DNA from: Trichoderma breve
Taxonomy: Eukaryota; Ascomycota; Sordariomycetes; Hypocreales; Hypocreaceae
DNA length: 64,000 nucleotides
Reading direction: 5' to 3'
NCBI RefSeq assembly: GCF_028502605.1
Contig: NC_079232.1
Span: forward strand, 7,502,001-7,566,000
Shown here piece after piece: positions 24,917 to 36,531 of the stretch (positions are counted from its first letter, which is position 1; each line of letters opens with the position of its first letter). Position numbers and translations under genes: made by a program. Under the pieces are notes generated by a model. It worked only from the letters and a program-made list of their open reading frames with translations. It made no database searches and was not told the DNA's origin.

Positions 24917-26332
24917 CTAAGAAGGAGGTACATTGGCATTAATTGCAGCATTCACGAGATTGGTTGCCTGATAACCCAGAATCAGCCCTTTCTTCACAGC
25001 CGCACTTGAAGCGACCTTCATTTTCGTCACGTAGTCCTTATTCGTGGGGTACAAGCTCTTCAGTGTTTCATCAGAAAAGTTCGTCCTCACCCCTATGAAT
25101 GTTCCGTTGTAAGCGGCAATTGGCACCGTGATCTCTGGCTGTCGAGCGCCGCCCTTGGTGTTGTTATAGCTGTCGCGGATGTAGTCAACACCGAGGGGCA
25201 TGGATGCCGAAGGTCCAATTTCCATCAGCGGGAATGTTGGGGGTGGAATTCCTGTGCGGATCCAACGAGACGCGTGCCGATAGGCGGCATCCAGTGGTGG
25301 CAACCAGCTGACAGGATCTGCCGTGGCGGAGTTGACTGGGATTTTGTTCGGGAGCTGATCTGATATCGCTAAGGCTGCGGTCTTCTGTAACACCAGCAGA
25401 TTTGCGTGGGCTCCACCAGTGTTTTCCCAGTATCGATACAAGGCCGTGTCTGGCTGGCGACATCCTTGCACATACACATACAGAGCCTCCGATTCCGTGT
25501 TGATTTGATGAACAGGTATCTTCAGGTCTGTGCGAATGCGCGTTGGCACTGCTGGTGCCAAGGCAGTGGTGCCGGTGTATGGGGCACCAATCAGCCGGCT
25601 GAAGTCAGAAGCTTGGCCAAAAGAAATAACAGGGATGAGAGCATCAAAGGCGTTGCTCATGGGTTGGACGCCGTTGGCATAAGCGTTCAGTCGGATACCG
25701 GACTGAGATTCGCCCGTGCCAATGATATTCTTGGCTTTCAAGCCAGGAATCAGACCCGACTTGAGAAGGTTTGCTGCCTGCGTATAAATGTCGTACGAAT
25801 ATCTGTCATCAGGCACGTTTAAACTGCCATAGCGTGCCGGGTCCCATTCAGTCAGTCCCAGAGGCGCCATTCCAGTTACATTTTGGTAGCCAACGATTCC
25901 CACTATTTGAGCAGAAACACCGACAAAGGCATAGCCGGCGTCGTACACTCCAGGACCATCAGATATCATGAGATCGTAACCTGCAGAAACGTTGATCCAT
26001 TCAAGAATGGCGTCACCGTTGAAGTCGGACTCTTTGGCAGGTCGGCGGATGAGAATGCGCGTCTTGTAGTTTGCGGGGTCGATTGGAACCAGAGTCCATT
26101 TCCCGTCGATAGTAAGATTTCCAGTTACGTTGTAGCGTAACGCTTGACCACTAATGAAGTACTCTTCTTCAACGTAGCCGATGTCTGAAATGTCGCCAAC
26201 CCAGGCAGAGAAAGGGTGTCCATGAGTGCCACCTGTGATTGGCCCTTCAATGGTGGGTATTACCGGTGGTTGATGCCCTCTAGTTGAAGCCATAACCGCT
26301 GGCAAGAGCCAGAGTAATGCAAAGAGCTTCAT
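24917..26332 (-). CDS. Secreted alpha/beta-hydrolase domain protein
   Basis: A single exon of about 471 residues starts at the ATG giving MKLFALLWLLPAVMAS, a signal peptide; upstream in-frame TTG codons are unlikely starts. The mature protein has several Asn-x-Ser/Thr sites. The nucleophile elbow is GTGESQSG, matching the family's G-x-S-x-S/G pattern. EWDPARYGSL and the C-terminal PTNKDYVTKM are typical of the 'alpha/beta hydrolase domain' (Abhydrolase_10) proteins of fungi and bacteria. An extracellular esterase-like activity is expected; the substrate is not known. Confidence 0.85.
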   Translation of the reverse strand: MKLFALLWLLPAVMASTRGHQPPVIPTIEGPITGGTHGHPFSAWVGDISDIGYVEEEYFISGQALRYNVTGNLTIDGKWTLVPIDPANYKTRILIRRPAKESDFNGDAILEWINVSAGYDLMISDGPGVYDAGYAFVGVSAQIVGIVGYQNVTGMAPLGLTEWDPARYGSLNVPDDRYSYDIYTQAANLLKSGLIPGLKAKNIIGTGESQSGIRLNAYANGVQPMSNAFDALIPVISFGQASDFSRLIGAPYTGTTALAPAVPTRIRTDLKIPVHQINTESEALYVYVQGCRQPDTALYRYWENTGGAHANLLVLQKTAALAISDQLPNKIPVNSATADPVSWLPPLDAAYRHASRWIRTGIPPPTFPLMEIGPSASMPLGVDYIRDSYNNTKGGARQPEITVPIAAYNGTFIGVRTNFSDETLKSLYPTNKDYVTKMKVASSAAVKKGLILGYQATNLVNAAINANVPPS

Positions 26333-27252
26333 GGTCAATACCAAGGGAATGGAACCCCGCGTATGTGCTTTTTTTTTTTTTCCAAAAATAAAAAGATATT
26401 ACTTGTCTGACAAGAATGAGACAATTGCAATTGTTATACTATGCATTTTTTCCCCCGAACATTTGGTTCATGAAGCAGTAGTTAAATACAATGCAGCCAG
26501 ACAACGACAAACAATAATCGATCATCTCGAAATTAAACAGGAGTTCACGCCCATGGAATTCTCAAGTTACCAATTTGGGTAATTTTCGCGATGTGTGTAG
26601 GTTGCTTGGTTGCTCCGCCTGGCACAACGCCAATGCCAATTAGCTAGGCTCTGAGATCCACTGCATGGGGACATGGAAACCAATTAGATACGAACATCGA
26701 GATACTATAGTGCTCATTTACCATATTGGGTATTCGACACGATTTTTGCAGGAAGCTAAGAACAATGGAGATCACTCCTGAAGAATACGTAACTATCGCG
26801 GAGCGCCTCGTTTACCGCCTAGCCCTCTGAAGCCCTCCATCTCTATCGTAGGCAGGAGACAGTGTATGGTCCATATACGGTAATCTTCCCGTTCACGGAA
26901 TAGAAAGTGGGAGTGCATTGTCTTGAATTACCGACCTATATTTTTACACCACACAACTCCAATTCTATGTTCCCCATATTCGATAGGTGGATACTAAGTG
27001 AAGCGTGATACTTACCGTATGATGTTTACAAAGAAAGGCTTATCTTTGGTCTTGATAACATCTGTAAATATATAACCAAGGTTCTGGTGGCCAAGAGTTA
27101 TGGTTTTCTGGGATGTTGTACTCTACACGATACGTCAATCGGATGGATGTCTGTATTCCATATATCTATCGAGAAACACATTCTGTGAGGAAGTTACAGT
27201 ATTTGAACTCTCTTCAAGGCTCTCTTTGTGTCATCTATATGGTTCTGTGAGA
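26333..27252. other. Intergenic, no gene recognised
   Basis: This holds the hydrolase promoter with a short T-tract at about 26370-26385, then the 3' side of the next regulator. No coding signal seen. Confidence 0.5.
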
Positions 27253-29356
27253 CTACCGAGCTACCGTCTCAACCTGGGCCTCTGCTAGTAAGGGAAGCCT
27301 TGGCCTATCATCAGCAATAGCTTGAGCCTGATCCCGCTGATCATCTTCCAGAGCCAGCAACGAAACGATCTTGACGGCAAAGATCACTCGCGATGCATCG
27401 CCACAATATGAATTGGTCTCTCGGATATATCGAGCAGCGTGCAGGATGGATGATGCTTGAGTATATATAGACGATTGCAAGGCTACCACAGCAGAAGTTG
27501 GTCCACCAAGGTTAGTCTGTGGAGGCTTCGACAATGCGATGAGCAATAAAATGTGCTGAGTGATGATGGTTAGAGCGTTGAAGAGGGCGATGGCACCGGC
27601 GGCGTGTGTATCGCCGTAGATGAAGGGACCTTGCGACACGGCCAGTGTCAAAGACTCTGCTGATATCGATGTGTCCTCGAAACTGAGTGGTCTAGCGATG
27701 CGAGGAATTGTAATATCCTCTCCCACATACTCTTTCCACCAGGCCACAAGATTCACCACGACACGATTGACTGCCACTTCTATCTCTAACTTTTGCTTCC
27801 TAGGCAAATCTTGAATAGCGCGGATTCCATCACGAATATTCGAAGCAGGCTCGTCAACCTGAGGGAGGTGAACCTCGCGGAGAAATACAAAAGCAACATC
27901 AACGATACGATCCCAAGGTGCCTTAGGCTCTTGTGCAAATGGCACTTGGCACCAATCAACAGTAGCAAACTTTGCCGATTTGTTTCGGAGGATAGCTTGG
28001 AAGGCCTGCGGTGATGAGTTAGTATTTATGGGAAGGCATCTTCGCTGCGGCTTGTGGAAGAAAAAAAAGAAAGGATTTTAAAAAAAAAAAAGGTTTGAGG
28101 TGCATTCCTTACCTCGAGAGAACGAACGGATCGAAACATTTTATGTTGGATCCCAAAGGAACAGGCATGTGGGCCGATGGCCTGAAGTATATCGCAAGCT
28201 ATATTGAGGTGCTTCAGGCCTGCGTCAGGAGTGGCGCCTTGCATCTGTTCAAAGTAGGCAAACATCATGGGTACATAGATCATGTTGCAATGACCGTTTT
28301 CATCTATAGAGAGAGAGGACGACGAGGCATTTGAACTATTCCCTAGCGCCTTTGTATCCCAAGGACGCCTGTGGCCTGAGTCGTGAAGCGACATGCGATA
28401 GCTCTCTAGTGCGGCAAGGTACCAATGAAGTGCATCCGCAGCAGTAGCGTTATCACTATTTGAGACGGCATAATAGATGAGAGCTGCTGCACGAATTGAG
28501 AATTTGACAGACGGCGACGTCGTTGTGGCCATGATGTTGGGTAGCTCAAATACCCATGAGCGCTGGGGACGCCTGGAACTTGTAATTAAATCGACGAATA
28601 TGCCCACAAGGTGGTATTCATTATTACAAATGTCAGCCAACAATGGATGGAATGGAAGCTGCCCTTGCGCGTTGGCCATATTGAGTAGAGCCTGGTCGAG
28701 ATCTGGCTGTGTGGTGAAGTCGTTTGAGTCAGGGTCAAGGAAGAGTGTCTCTTCCAGATATTCTGGCGTTTCTAGAAACGGGATTCCTGGGGATTCATCT
28801 GCGGGTGACACGGCAATTAAAGAAAATCCGTTGGTAGTCGACGGGCAAGGCGAAGGACGCTCGCTAGCTGATTGAGCCGGTGAGCAGTCATCTGGATTCT
28901 CAATACTCTCCTGAATATTGGTAGGCGTAGGGGATTTTGCTCTGCACTTTGCAGCCTTGGCGCGTCGGCCACTCTCGCGTTTCAATATCTTGCTGGTCAT
29001 GTCCAGGAATACGGCGCCACGTATGGGTCCAGAGCAAGAGAGACCTAAGCGCGAGCATTGTCTGCAGCAAGGAACGCGCTCATCACACTGTCGTAGAGAG
29101 GCATCTGTCAATCTTTGCATGCATACGCGTGTAGATTGGTAGAAGGTGGAAGAATGTGGTGATGGGAAGAATATCCATCATGAATGGCAAGGAACGCCAG
29201 GATGTAACATGATCACGGCATAGGTATATAGAGGTCTGTCATCCCTCAATTAAAAAAAAAAAAAAAAAAAAAAACAAAACCAAGACTTACTTTGACGTGC
29301 CGTTGTAAGCATTGCTTGCAGCCTCTGCTACGAGCTGGACGTGAGTTTTGCGGCAT
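27253..29356 (-). CDS. Zn2Cys6 transcription factor
   Basis: Three exons (29356-29291, 29087-28113, 28005-27253) join in phase to about 597 residues. The zinc cluster is split by intron 1: RGCKQCLQRHVK joins CDERVPCCRQCSRLGLSC; then GPIRGAVF and a basic stretch ESGRRAKAAKCRAK. The middle and C-terminal parts (DICNNEYHLVGIFVDLI; YYAVSNSDNATAADALHWYL; HLNIACDILQAIGPHAC; SLEAFQAILRNKSAKFATVD) fit the fungal TF-associated domain (DUF3468-like) of small-cluster regulators. Intron 1 is long (203 nt) and contains a 23-base A run on the plus strand at 29252-29274, so a second small intron or other start is possible. A nuclear regulator with unknown target. Confidence 0.82.
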
Positions 29357-29917
29357 GCCGCCTCGTGTGGACAGCCAGCGTTGTCGAGAGATTGGTGAAA
29401 TCGTATCCTGTAGACTTGTCGTTGGTACTTTGGTTTTGTGTAGATGAAAAAAAAGTAGACAAAGAAAGATTAGAAGTGACTGAGAGGGTTCCATTGCTGT
29501 GCGATTGACGAAGAGGGAGGGGCCCCCTTGAAATTGCCGACGCCGGCCGCGTAACAACTTTTAGTGGCGAGGAACTGCATAGTCTGGTCTATAATAGCCC
29601 ATCCACCAACTCTAGAACCGTTAGGATGGCCGACTTCCCCATGGGGCTCACATTAGCGCTGTAGAGTAACCTTCTTGGCCTCCTTGTGTTCTTGTAGCTA
29701 GCAGATCCGCGGATCCGTGCAAACACAAGCACCATCGTAACCACAAGACACCTACTGTTACGTACCCCTGCTCGTCTCAGGATTATAGTACATCGTTCTT
29801 GGTAGTAGTACCAATAGGTGCCCACAACATAGACCGTCTTATAGACAGTCAAGTCTACATTCTTCCCGTGTTGAGGTCTGTTTTGTTGCACTGAATGCTA
29901 GCTCCGTCTTCACTTTG
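29357..29917. other. Intergenic, no gene recognised
   Basis: This holds the upstream DNA of the 29356 regulator and the 3' side of the next one, both on the minus strand. No supported coding frame. Confidence 0.5.
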
Positions 29918-31251
29918 TCATTTCAACGAACCGCCCCGACTGGCAAACCAAGCCTCCAACTCTGGAATTCCCACTGCTGCGGACAGCAACATCTTTCCAA
30001 ACAGGTCGACATCACCGGCCTTTGCTTCACTTAACATTATAGTGAATTGCCCGTCAATGATGAGGAAATGATTTCTCTGTCGCCAAGCGTTTCTAAAATC
30101 CAACGCTGTCTCCGCCTGCCATAGATGCTCTGACACCATCCACGAGTGGCACAGGCCCAGCCGTCCATCGCACTGGTACAGGTTCTGGCTGCCTGTGAGC
30201 ACTCGATACGCCTGTAGAAAGAAAAAGGTAAATAAGAGCGTCCGCCGTGCAGATTCTTGGAAGATCCAGTCTTTCCACAGATCCGAGAGCGTGGCTAGAC
30301 AGCACTCGGCGAAACGGTCTGAACAATTTCCCTCGGTGTCGAAGATGACGTGCGCAAGGAGGCCGATGGCAGAGGTCTCGAGAATTGGAATGGTGCGCTC
30401 GCCTGATGCTCGAGCGCTTATGTTGCCATCAAAGAGGCGGATAATCTGGTAGAGGAGTAGAGCTTGGGTGTGAGCGAGGCTGTCCATTGGCGTCGTTGGT
30501 AAAGGCTCGCACAACAAATCCTGCACTCGAGACTCGATGCAACGAAGGATGACGGGTGCATTTGCTTGGTTCTTTGCCAAATAAAGTGCACAAGAAGAAA
30601 TGGCGTCTATTTGTTAATGGTGTTAGCTACGTTGGATCCGATAACGACACAAAGAAATGCTCTCGTACCTTGCATCGAACGCGGCATGCTGTCGGCATAG
30701 AGCAGTGGGTGCGACCACGGTGTCTGCATCTCCATCACCATGGTCCTGGGTGCTTTCTGTATTTGATCCAAAGAGAACTGAAGTCTTCTCGCGACAACCT
30801 CTGTCAGTCGATCATGAAGTCCCTTGGTGGCTGGCGCCGTTAGCATGGACGGTTGCTGCACAACATCGTAGTCATGACTCTCAGCACCGTAGTCGAGAGT
30901 AGCAAGATCGCTAAGAAATGTATGCATATTGTGCTCGCTGGACTCTTGATCTACGGCCCCAACAGATCCGAATTGGCAGGCCATTGGCTTAGCTCCCTCC
31001 GTACAGTCATCGCCCAAGGGGCCATGAGGAACAGGCACGTCCTGCAATGGCTCCGGCCCGAATGCAGCACGACTAGAGGCCTTGACCTTGGCCTGCGGCG
31101 TACGTGACGGATACTCGCACTGAATCTGTCGCTGCGAGCATCTCAAACACGCCGGGACGGCAAAATCGCAGCGGCGCTTGGCCTTGATGCATGCCGCGCA
31201 ACTCTTCTTTCGAGGTGGTGGGTTGTAGCGCTCACGAGCCGTAAAGGACAT
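29918..31251 (-). CDS. Zn2Cys6 transcription factor, small AflR-like regulator
   Basis: Two exons (31251-30669, 30606-29918; 62-nt intron) join in phase to about 423 residues. The N-terminal cluster is SCAACIKAKRRCDFAVPACL then RCSQRQIQC, followed by EYPSRTP. The 'CxxCxxAKRRCD' form is common in fungal regulators of polyketide clusters. The C-terminal part is helical without a full fungal-TF domain (LAHTQALLLYQIIRLFDGN; CHSWMVSEHLWQAETALDFR). It is divergent from an NmrA-like gene with three CGG/CCG palindromes between them. It lies 10 kb from the PKS and is the best candidate for a cluster regulator here, but no site was found in the PKS promoter, so the assignment is weak. Confidence 0.85.
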
Positions 31252-31766
31252 GGTTGGTCGGTCAAGGCTCTGGAGAGCATGTCGTGTCTATGAGCCACAA
31301 CTTTCGCCGGAATCCCGCCGCCAGCTGATGGATGAGTCTGGACGAGCAGTTCTATGAAAACCGAGTAGTAAGTTGTGATTGTAAGAGATAAGATTAATGT
31401 TGTGAGCTTCTGCCTGCTGGTGATGTAAAGTGGGTTCGGCGGAATTCCGCCGACTAATACATATGTACATGTACGTACTCTGAATCAACTACCAGCTTTC
31501 GTAACGGGCGGATTTCCGCCCACCAGCTAGTAAATCCTCTACGGACGACGATTCATAAGCTAATCTCAGGAAATTTCGTAGCGGAGACATTCACAATGTT
31601 TTACATCACGGCAATCGTTCAGATAATACACTTTGCAATGAATATATTAGCGGGCGTGCGTCTCGCTCAGAAGACTGATATGGGCTGAACTCATCACAAC
31701 GACCTGCCACCAACTAAAACAAAGCAAATATTACACCTCTCAGTTTTTTTATACGGCTAAATCAGA
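31252..31766. promoter_or_regulatory. Divergent regulator/NmrA promoter with three CGG-type palindromes
   Basis: Three related 16-nt inverted repeats occur: 31305-31320 (CGCCGGAATCCCGCCG, imperfect), 31437-31452 (CGGCGGAATTCCGCCG, perfect) and 31505-31520 (GGGCGGATTTCCGCCC, near perfect). The shared core GGCGGA-N2-TCCGCC is an inverted CGG pair, as bound by dimeric Zn2Cys6 proteins. Their clustering upstream of a Zn2Cys6 gene suggests autoregulation and control of the NmrA gene. Confidence 0.65.
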
Positions 31767-32690
31767 ATGGCTCAACCGAAAGTCTTCGTTTGCGGTATCA
31801 CCGGCACACAAGGCGGCGCCGTTGCTCGCAGACTTCTCTGCGAGAATGTCGCAGTAACGGCTCTCGTCCGTGACCTGTCTTCGCCTCAAGCACAATCTAT
31901 CGAGGCCCTCGGCGCCAAGCTCTTCCCTGGAAATTTCGACGACATATCTGCTCTTGAACGAGCCTTGGCTGGCTGCACTGCTGCCTTTCTCAACTTCAGT
32001 CCCGACTTCAATGACTGGACCGCTGAGCTGCGCTGGGCAAAATCCATCATCGCCGCTGCACGGGATGCAGGGGTAAAACACATCTTGTACTCTAGTGGAT
32101 TTGCCGTAAACGCCCCCGAGAAACTTCAACACTGGGACCCAGACAGCGTCATGGCTATAGTTCTGCTCTCGAAACAGAGCATCGAGAAGGAAGTGCGTGA
32201 TGCGGGCTTCAACTACTGGACCATACTGCGGCCAGGCAACTTCATGGCAAACTACCTGCCGCCGAAAGTCATCATGTATGGCGATCTTCCGCAGTCAGGA
32301 ATATGGCACACTGCTCTGCTGAAAGAGACCACGCTGCCCATGGTAGACGAGGACACCATTGGCCGCTTCGCATCTGCCGCAATTCTTAACCCTACCAAGT
32401 TTACCGGCCAAGAGATTGAGCTTGCCGACGAGCTCCTTCGCCCTGAGCAGATTCTTGAAAGACTCTCAGCCACTGCTGGACGACAACTGAAGGCCGAGTA
32501 TATGTCAGATGCCTCTATCGAGGAGAAAAAGAGCAACCCTTTCATTCTCGGACAGTTTGCAATGCGTGACATGGTTCAATTCGTCGACATGGACAAGGTT
32601 CAAAGCTGGGGAGTTCCAATGAGCTCGTTTTCTGCATTTCTCGAGAGAAACAAAGAATTTGTTAAGAAGACTTATCAACAGGCGGCATAA
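31767..32690 (+). CDS. NmrA-like NAD(P)-binding protein
   Basis: An intronless frame of 307 residues. The N-terminus KVFVCGITGTQGGAVARRLL carries GxxGxQGG, the NmrA-type dinucleotide loop, followed by VTALVRDLSSP. LFPGNFDD, the YSSGFAV segment and the WTILRPGNFMANY motif are characteristic of NmrA/HSCARG proteins. There is no YxxxK triad, so it may sense NAD(P) rather than catalyse, as NmrA does in nitrogen regulation; some cluster-borne relatives are reductases (isoflavone-reductase type). It is divergent from the small Zn2Cys6 gene. Intronless, as is often seen in this family. Confidence 0.9.
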   Translation: MAQPKVFVCGITGTQGGAVARRLLCENVAVTALVRDLSSPQAQSIEALGAKLFPGNFDDISALERALAGCTAAFLNFSPDFNDWTAELRWAKSIIAAARDAGVKHILYSSGFAVNAPEKLQHWDPDSVMAIVLLSKQSIEKEVRDAGFNYWTILRPGNFMANYLPPKVIMYGDLPQSGIWHTALLKETTLPMVDEDTIGRFASAAILNPTKFTGQEIELADELLRPEQILERLSATAGRQLKAEYMSDASIEEKKSNPFILGQFAMRDMVQFVDMDKVQSWGVPMSSFSAFLERNKEFVKKTYQQAA

Positions 32691-33038
32691 AGCAAAACAA
32701 TTATTTGTACAGGTGACCTAAGGCCTTTGTTCTTTATAGAGATAATAAAAGGTATTGCTATTCAGCATGACAGAATTATCATAAGACAATAACCTTGTTC
32801 TAACAATGAATCTCTCTAGGTGTAAGCAGTTTAGCAAGAGTCAAGTAAATATATGCCAGAGCCAAAGCGAGATTTTATTTATAATTAATGAGCTATGTAT
32901 GTATTAGTAATGCCGAAGTAATATATAGTCTGTGGTGCGGGGTATATATAACTGATGAAATATAAGCCTCAACAGCCCTCTGACTTTCGGCCTTTTTGCA
33001 TTTCAACACTAACCTTGTTTTTTTACTAAGAGTAAGAA
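32691..33038. other. Intergenic, no gene recognised
   Basis: AT-rich spacer between the NmrA-like and S9 peptidase genes, including the peptidase promoter. No features. Confidence 0.5.
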
Positions 33039-35348
33039 ATGGAGAATTATGTGATAGAGAGTAGCAAAGTTATCCCGCATTGGCTGCCAGGCGGAGATAT
33101 ATTCTGGTACCAACTCAAACTGCCTGGAAACGGTCATGATTTTGTGCTTGTCAATGCTCTGAAGGCCACTCGCCAAGGGGGCTTTACCGAGGATACTCTA
33201 GCTCAAGAGGTAGAGCGGTTGATGGGTCGGTGGATAGACTTGAAGTCTCTAACTGAAGGTGATATGGAATGGAACAACCCTCTCGACAATGCAAATTTGA
33301 AGGGAAGGTTTGTAAATACAGAGTTCGCTTCCCCATATGCGGCCAGCGAAGTATCAATTCGATTTCTCAACAGATGCAGCTCCCCGGTAACGATAGAATG
33401 GGTTGATCACTCGTGCGAGCCAGTCTGGCGAGGTGTTATTGAAGTGGGGAAAATCGGCCACTTCACAACCTGGAATGGCCACATATGGAGAATACATGCC
33501 AAAGAAGATCCAAATTTAAAGGTTCTATATGCTGCGCCAAAGGAAGAAGACAAAGATGCCGTTGTTATTGACGATAATCTACTGCGTGGTGAAGATGGCG
33601 CTCGCAAACCCAAGAATGACACGGGATTTCCCCTAATCTCTATACGAAATGGAACAGTTTGGGCTACTTATGAGAATGGAGATGAGCAAACTCTTGCCAG
33701 CGATGATACTGAAACTGGCCTATATGATGAGGAAAGAATCTATATCTCTCCCGACAGACAATTTGCTATTATATGGCAGTATACGCCTGAACAGGACTAT
33801 CAGATGCACCTGGTTGAGTCTTCACCTACTAAACAGCTTCAGCCTAAAATAAAGTCTATTCATTACCTCAAACCTGGTCATCAAGTCAGAGTTGATAGGC
33901 CTCGTCTTTTCGATTTAAGCCAGCGCAAAGAAATACCAACAGACGATGCTCTGTTCCGCAATCCATACGCATTAACAAATCTCGGTTGGAATAAGAGCGG
34001 AGAAGAGTATAGATTCATTTTCAACGAGAGAGGTCATCAACACTTGCGAGTTATTGGAATCTCTGTGCATGGTCGCGTTCGAGTCTTGGTAGAAGAAAGT
34101 ACCAAAACATTCATCGACTACTCCACCAAGCTTTATCGTCATTTGATCTTAGACACGGAGGAGATGATATGGGCTAGTGAGCGTGATGGCTGGAATCATT
34201 TGTACCTCTACGACCTACGGCAGGGTATTTTGAAGAACCAAGTCACGACCGGGACCTGGCTCGTCAAGGCTGTCAGTAGAGTAGATGAGAAGACGCGCCA
34301 GATTTGGTTCTCCGGCTTTGGCATGGTCAAGGGTCAAGATCCGTATTATGCTCAACTTGCAAGGATCAACTTTGATGGTTCAGGGCTCACAATGCTTACC
34401 GATGGCAACGGAACTCATTCCTGGAAGTGGTCTCCAGATTATCGCTATTTGATCGATACATGGTCAAGAGTCAATTGTCCCCCAGAAGTTGTGTTACGGG
34501 ATGGAAATACTGGCGCAAAAATCTTGACTCTCCAGGAAAGCCAGCTCGCCCGCCTTGCTGACTCTCAATGGAATGCTCCGGAGATATTTTCTACCCCAGG
34601 TCGTGATGGAGTCACTATGATACACGGCATTATCATTCGACCTGCAAATTTTGACGCTAATAACAAATATCCAATCCTCGAAGAGATATATGCGGGACCA
34701 CAGGGTTACTATACCCCTAAAGCTTTTTCGAATTATTCTTGGTATCGCGGCTGGGCTGACCGAGACTATGTCGTTGTAAAACTCGACGGCATGGGGACAA
34801 ATTGGCGATCGAAAGCTTTTCACGACGTCTGCTACAAAAATATTCACGACGCAGGGTTCCCCGACCGCATCAAGTGGATCAGAGAGGCAGCGGCGACGCG
34901 TCCATGGATGGACCTTGAGCGCGTTGGTATTATGGGCACGTCTGCTGGCGGCCAAAGTGCGGGTGCTGCACTGATCCATCACGGAGACTTTTATAAAGCG
35001 GCAGCAGCAGACTCTGGATGCCACGATAACCGCATGGATAAGATTTGGTGGAACGAGCAGTGGATGGGCTGGCCCGTTGATAAGTCGTACGAGGACGCGA
35101 GCAATGTCGTCAACGCTGAGAAGTTGCAAGGGAATCTTATGCTGATCGTTGGGGATCTAGATGACAATGTAGATCCGTCATCGACGTTTCAATTTGCAAA
35201 TGCGTTAAACAAAGCAGGGAAAATATACGAGATGCTCCTTATACCGGGCGGCAAGCATGGCTGTGGACATGGACAATATGGTCAAATGCGGCAGGCTGAC
35301 TTTTTTCAACGCCATCTCCAAAAGAAGCAGCAATTCTCATGTATATAG
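33039..35348 (+). CDS. S9 family serine peptidase (dipeptidyl-peptidase IV-like)
   Basis: An intronless frame of 769 residues. The N-terminal ~500 residues form the expected beta-propeller (DPP IV N domain: ERIYISPDRQFAIIWQYTPE; WASERDGWNHLYLYDLRQG). The C-terminal alpha/beta-hydrolase domain has the nucleophile in GTSAGGQSA, the acid in VGDLDDNVDP and the His in GGKHGCGHG, so the triad is complete. The family consensus around Ser is GWSYGG; GTSAGG is the variant seen in many fungal and bacterial relatives. There is no signal peptide or transmembrane anchor, unlike fungal DPP IV/V, so it may be intracellular. It cleaves peptides or possibly other amide/ester substrates. A link to the cluster is unknown. 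Confidence 0.88.
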   Translation: MENYVIESSKVIPHWLPGGDIFWYQLKLPGNGHDFVLVNALKATRQGGFTEDTLAQEVERLMGRWIDLKSLTEGDMEWNNPLDNANLKGRFVNTEFASPYAASEVSIRFLNRCSSPVTIEWVDHSCEPVWRGVIEVGKIGHFTTWNGHIWRIHAKEDPNLKVLYAAPKEEDKDAVVIDDNLLRGEDGARKPKNDTGFPLISIRNGTVWATYENGDEQTLASDDTETGLYDEERIYISPDRQFAIIWQYTPEQDYQMHLVESSPTKQLQPKIKSIHYLKPGHQVRVDRPRLFDLSQRKEIPTDDALFRNPYALTNLGWNKSGEEYRFIFNERGHQHLRVIGISVHGRVRVLVEESTKTFIDYSTKLYRHLILDTEEMIWASERDGWNHLYLYDLRQGILKNQVTTGTWLVKAVSRVDEKTRQIWFSGFGMVKGQDPYYAQLARINFDGSGLTMLTDGNGTHSWKWSPDYRYLIDTWSRVNCPPEVVLRDGNTGAKILTLQESQLARLADSQWNAPEIFSTPGRDGVTMIHGIIIRPANFDANNKYPILEEIYAGPQGYYTPKAFSNYSWYRGWADRDYVVVKLDGMGTNWRSKAFHDVCYKNIHDAGFPDRIKWIREAAATRPWMDLERVGIMGTSAGGQSAGAALIHHGDFYKAAAADSGCHDNRMDKIWWNEQWMGWPVDKSYEDASNVVNAEKLQGNLMLIVGDLDDNVDPSSTFQFANALNKAGKIYEMLLIPGGKHGCGHGQYGQMRQADFFQRHLQKKQQFSCI

Positions 35349-35708
35349 CTTCGGCTCTGTTCTTACTAGATCCATATCTGATCATTCTGAATCCAACTCT
35401 TGATGCAGCCAGAAACGTATAAGCCGAGAAAAAAACGGTTGTAAGATCACCACTACTTGGGAAAACCTTTTAGTGACGACTGCATTGACTCGGCGATTGA
35501 GGTTGTAGTGTGCCCAAAGTGCTGATACTGATTGACATAGCAGCGAACTATTTTCTTCTTCCAGGACCACAGCCATGTTATTGTTCGAAAGGACGCCATA
35601 CAAGTAAATCGAAGCGATCTTACCAGCACCGTGGATAAGCTGCCTCGTCGTTTGTTGCTGAAAAGGTGTGATACGGAGCTCTGAATTGCATTCACGGAGG
35701 CTTCTTAT

Positions 35709-35748
<40 letters not shown>

Positions 35749-36531
35749 AACGACATGTGTCACAACTCTTCTCATGCTTACGCTGTCCCAAGCAGCTATT
35801 AATTTGTCATGTTTGTGTGATCGGGCGTGAGCTGACTGTGCCGAACCTGACGTTGAAGTAGTGTGATGAAGGCTGGAGTGAGCAAGCTAGTCGCAGGTGC
35901 TGATCAAAAATTTACTGATTCGGAACATTAAGCATAAGCATCGGCTAGCGTGCGCCTGATCGCATGAACCTTATGGCCTCCGTAGGCATGCTTCAATTCC
36001 CACTTGTTATTTACCAGTACAAAAATGTCAAACATACTCAGAGCCGAAACTCAATGATAGTACAGGTTGAAGGTACCCGACTAGATTCCTCCACGATTGT
36101 CTTTTGGCCGTTTGACCCGTCAACCGCATGGTGAGGCCATCAGCAAACGCGATTGAACCATCGTCCTAGTTGATTCCGCGCTGCACGAGATCCACATTGA
36201 AGAAAGGAATACAACCAGCGAGAGAGGTGAACCCTTGACGCAAACCTAGCGGTGATTAGTATTTAATCCACTAAAGTGTATGTGTAATCTTGGGTCGCCA
36301 TTCGCTATCTCATTAGCAGCTGACGTCCGTTTCCAATTATATGTCCCGAAGGCTTTTAAATATCACCTCCTAAGCACTAAAGCGGCGGATAATGACAAAC
36401 TAATAGCCAGTTATAGGACGAACGTAAATTGAAGGAGTATATAGAGCCAGAATGAACTCACTTCATCTCATTGTTTCAGCCCAGTCAGAAGTAAGTCTGC
36501 TACAGCTAGCACGATCTGGTCATCACCTGGA
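35349..36531. other. Intergenic with 37-base T tract
   Basis: An uninterrupted T run occupies 35711-35747. No gene is recognised in the remainder. A GCGGCGGATAA word at about 36381-36391 resembles a half-site of the 31.3-31.5 kb palindromes and lies upstream of the GST. Confidence 0.5.
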
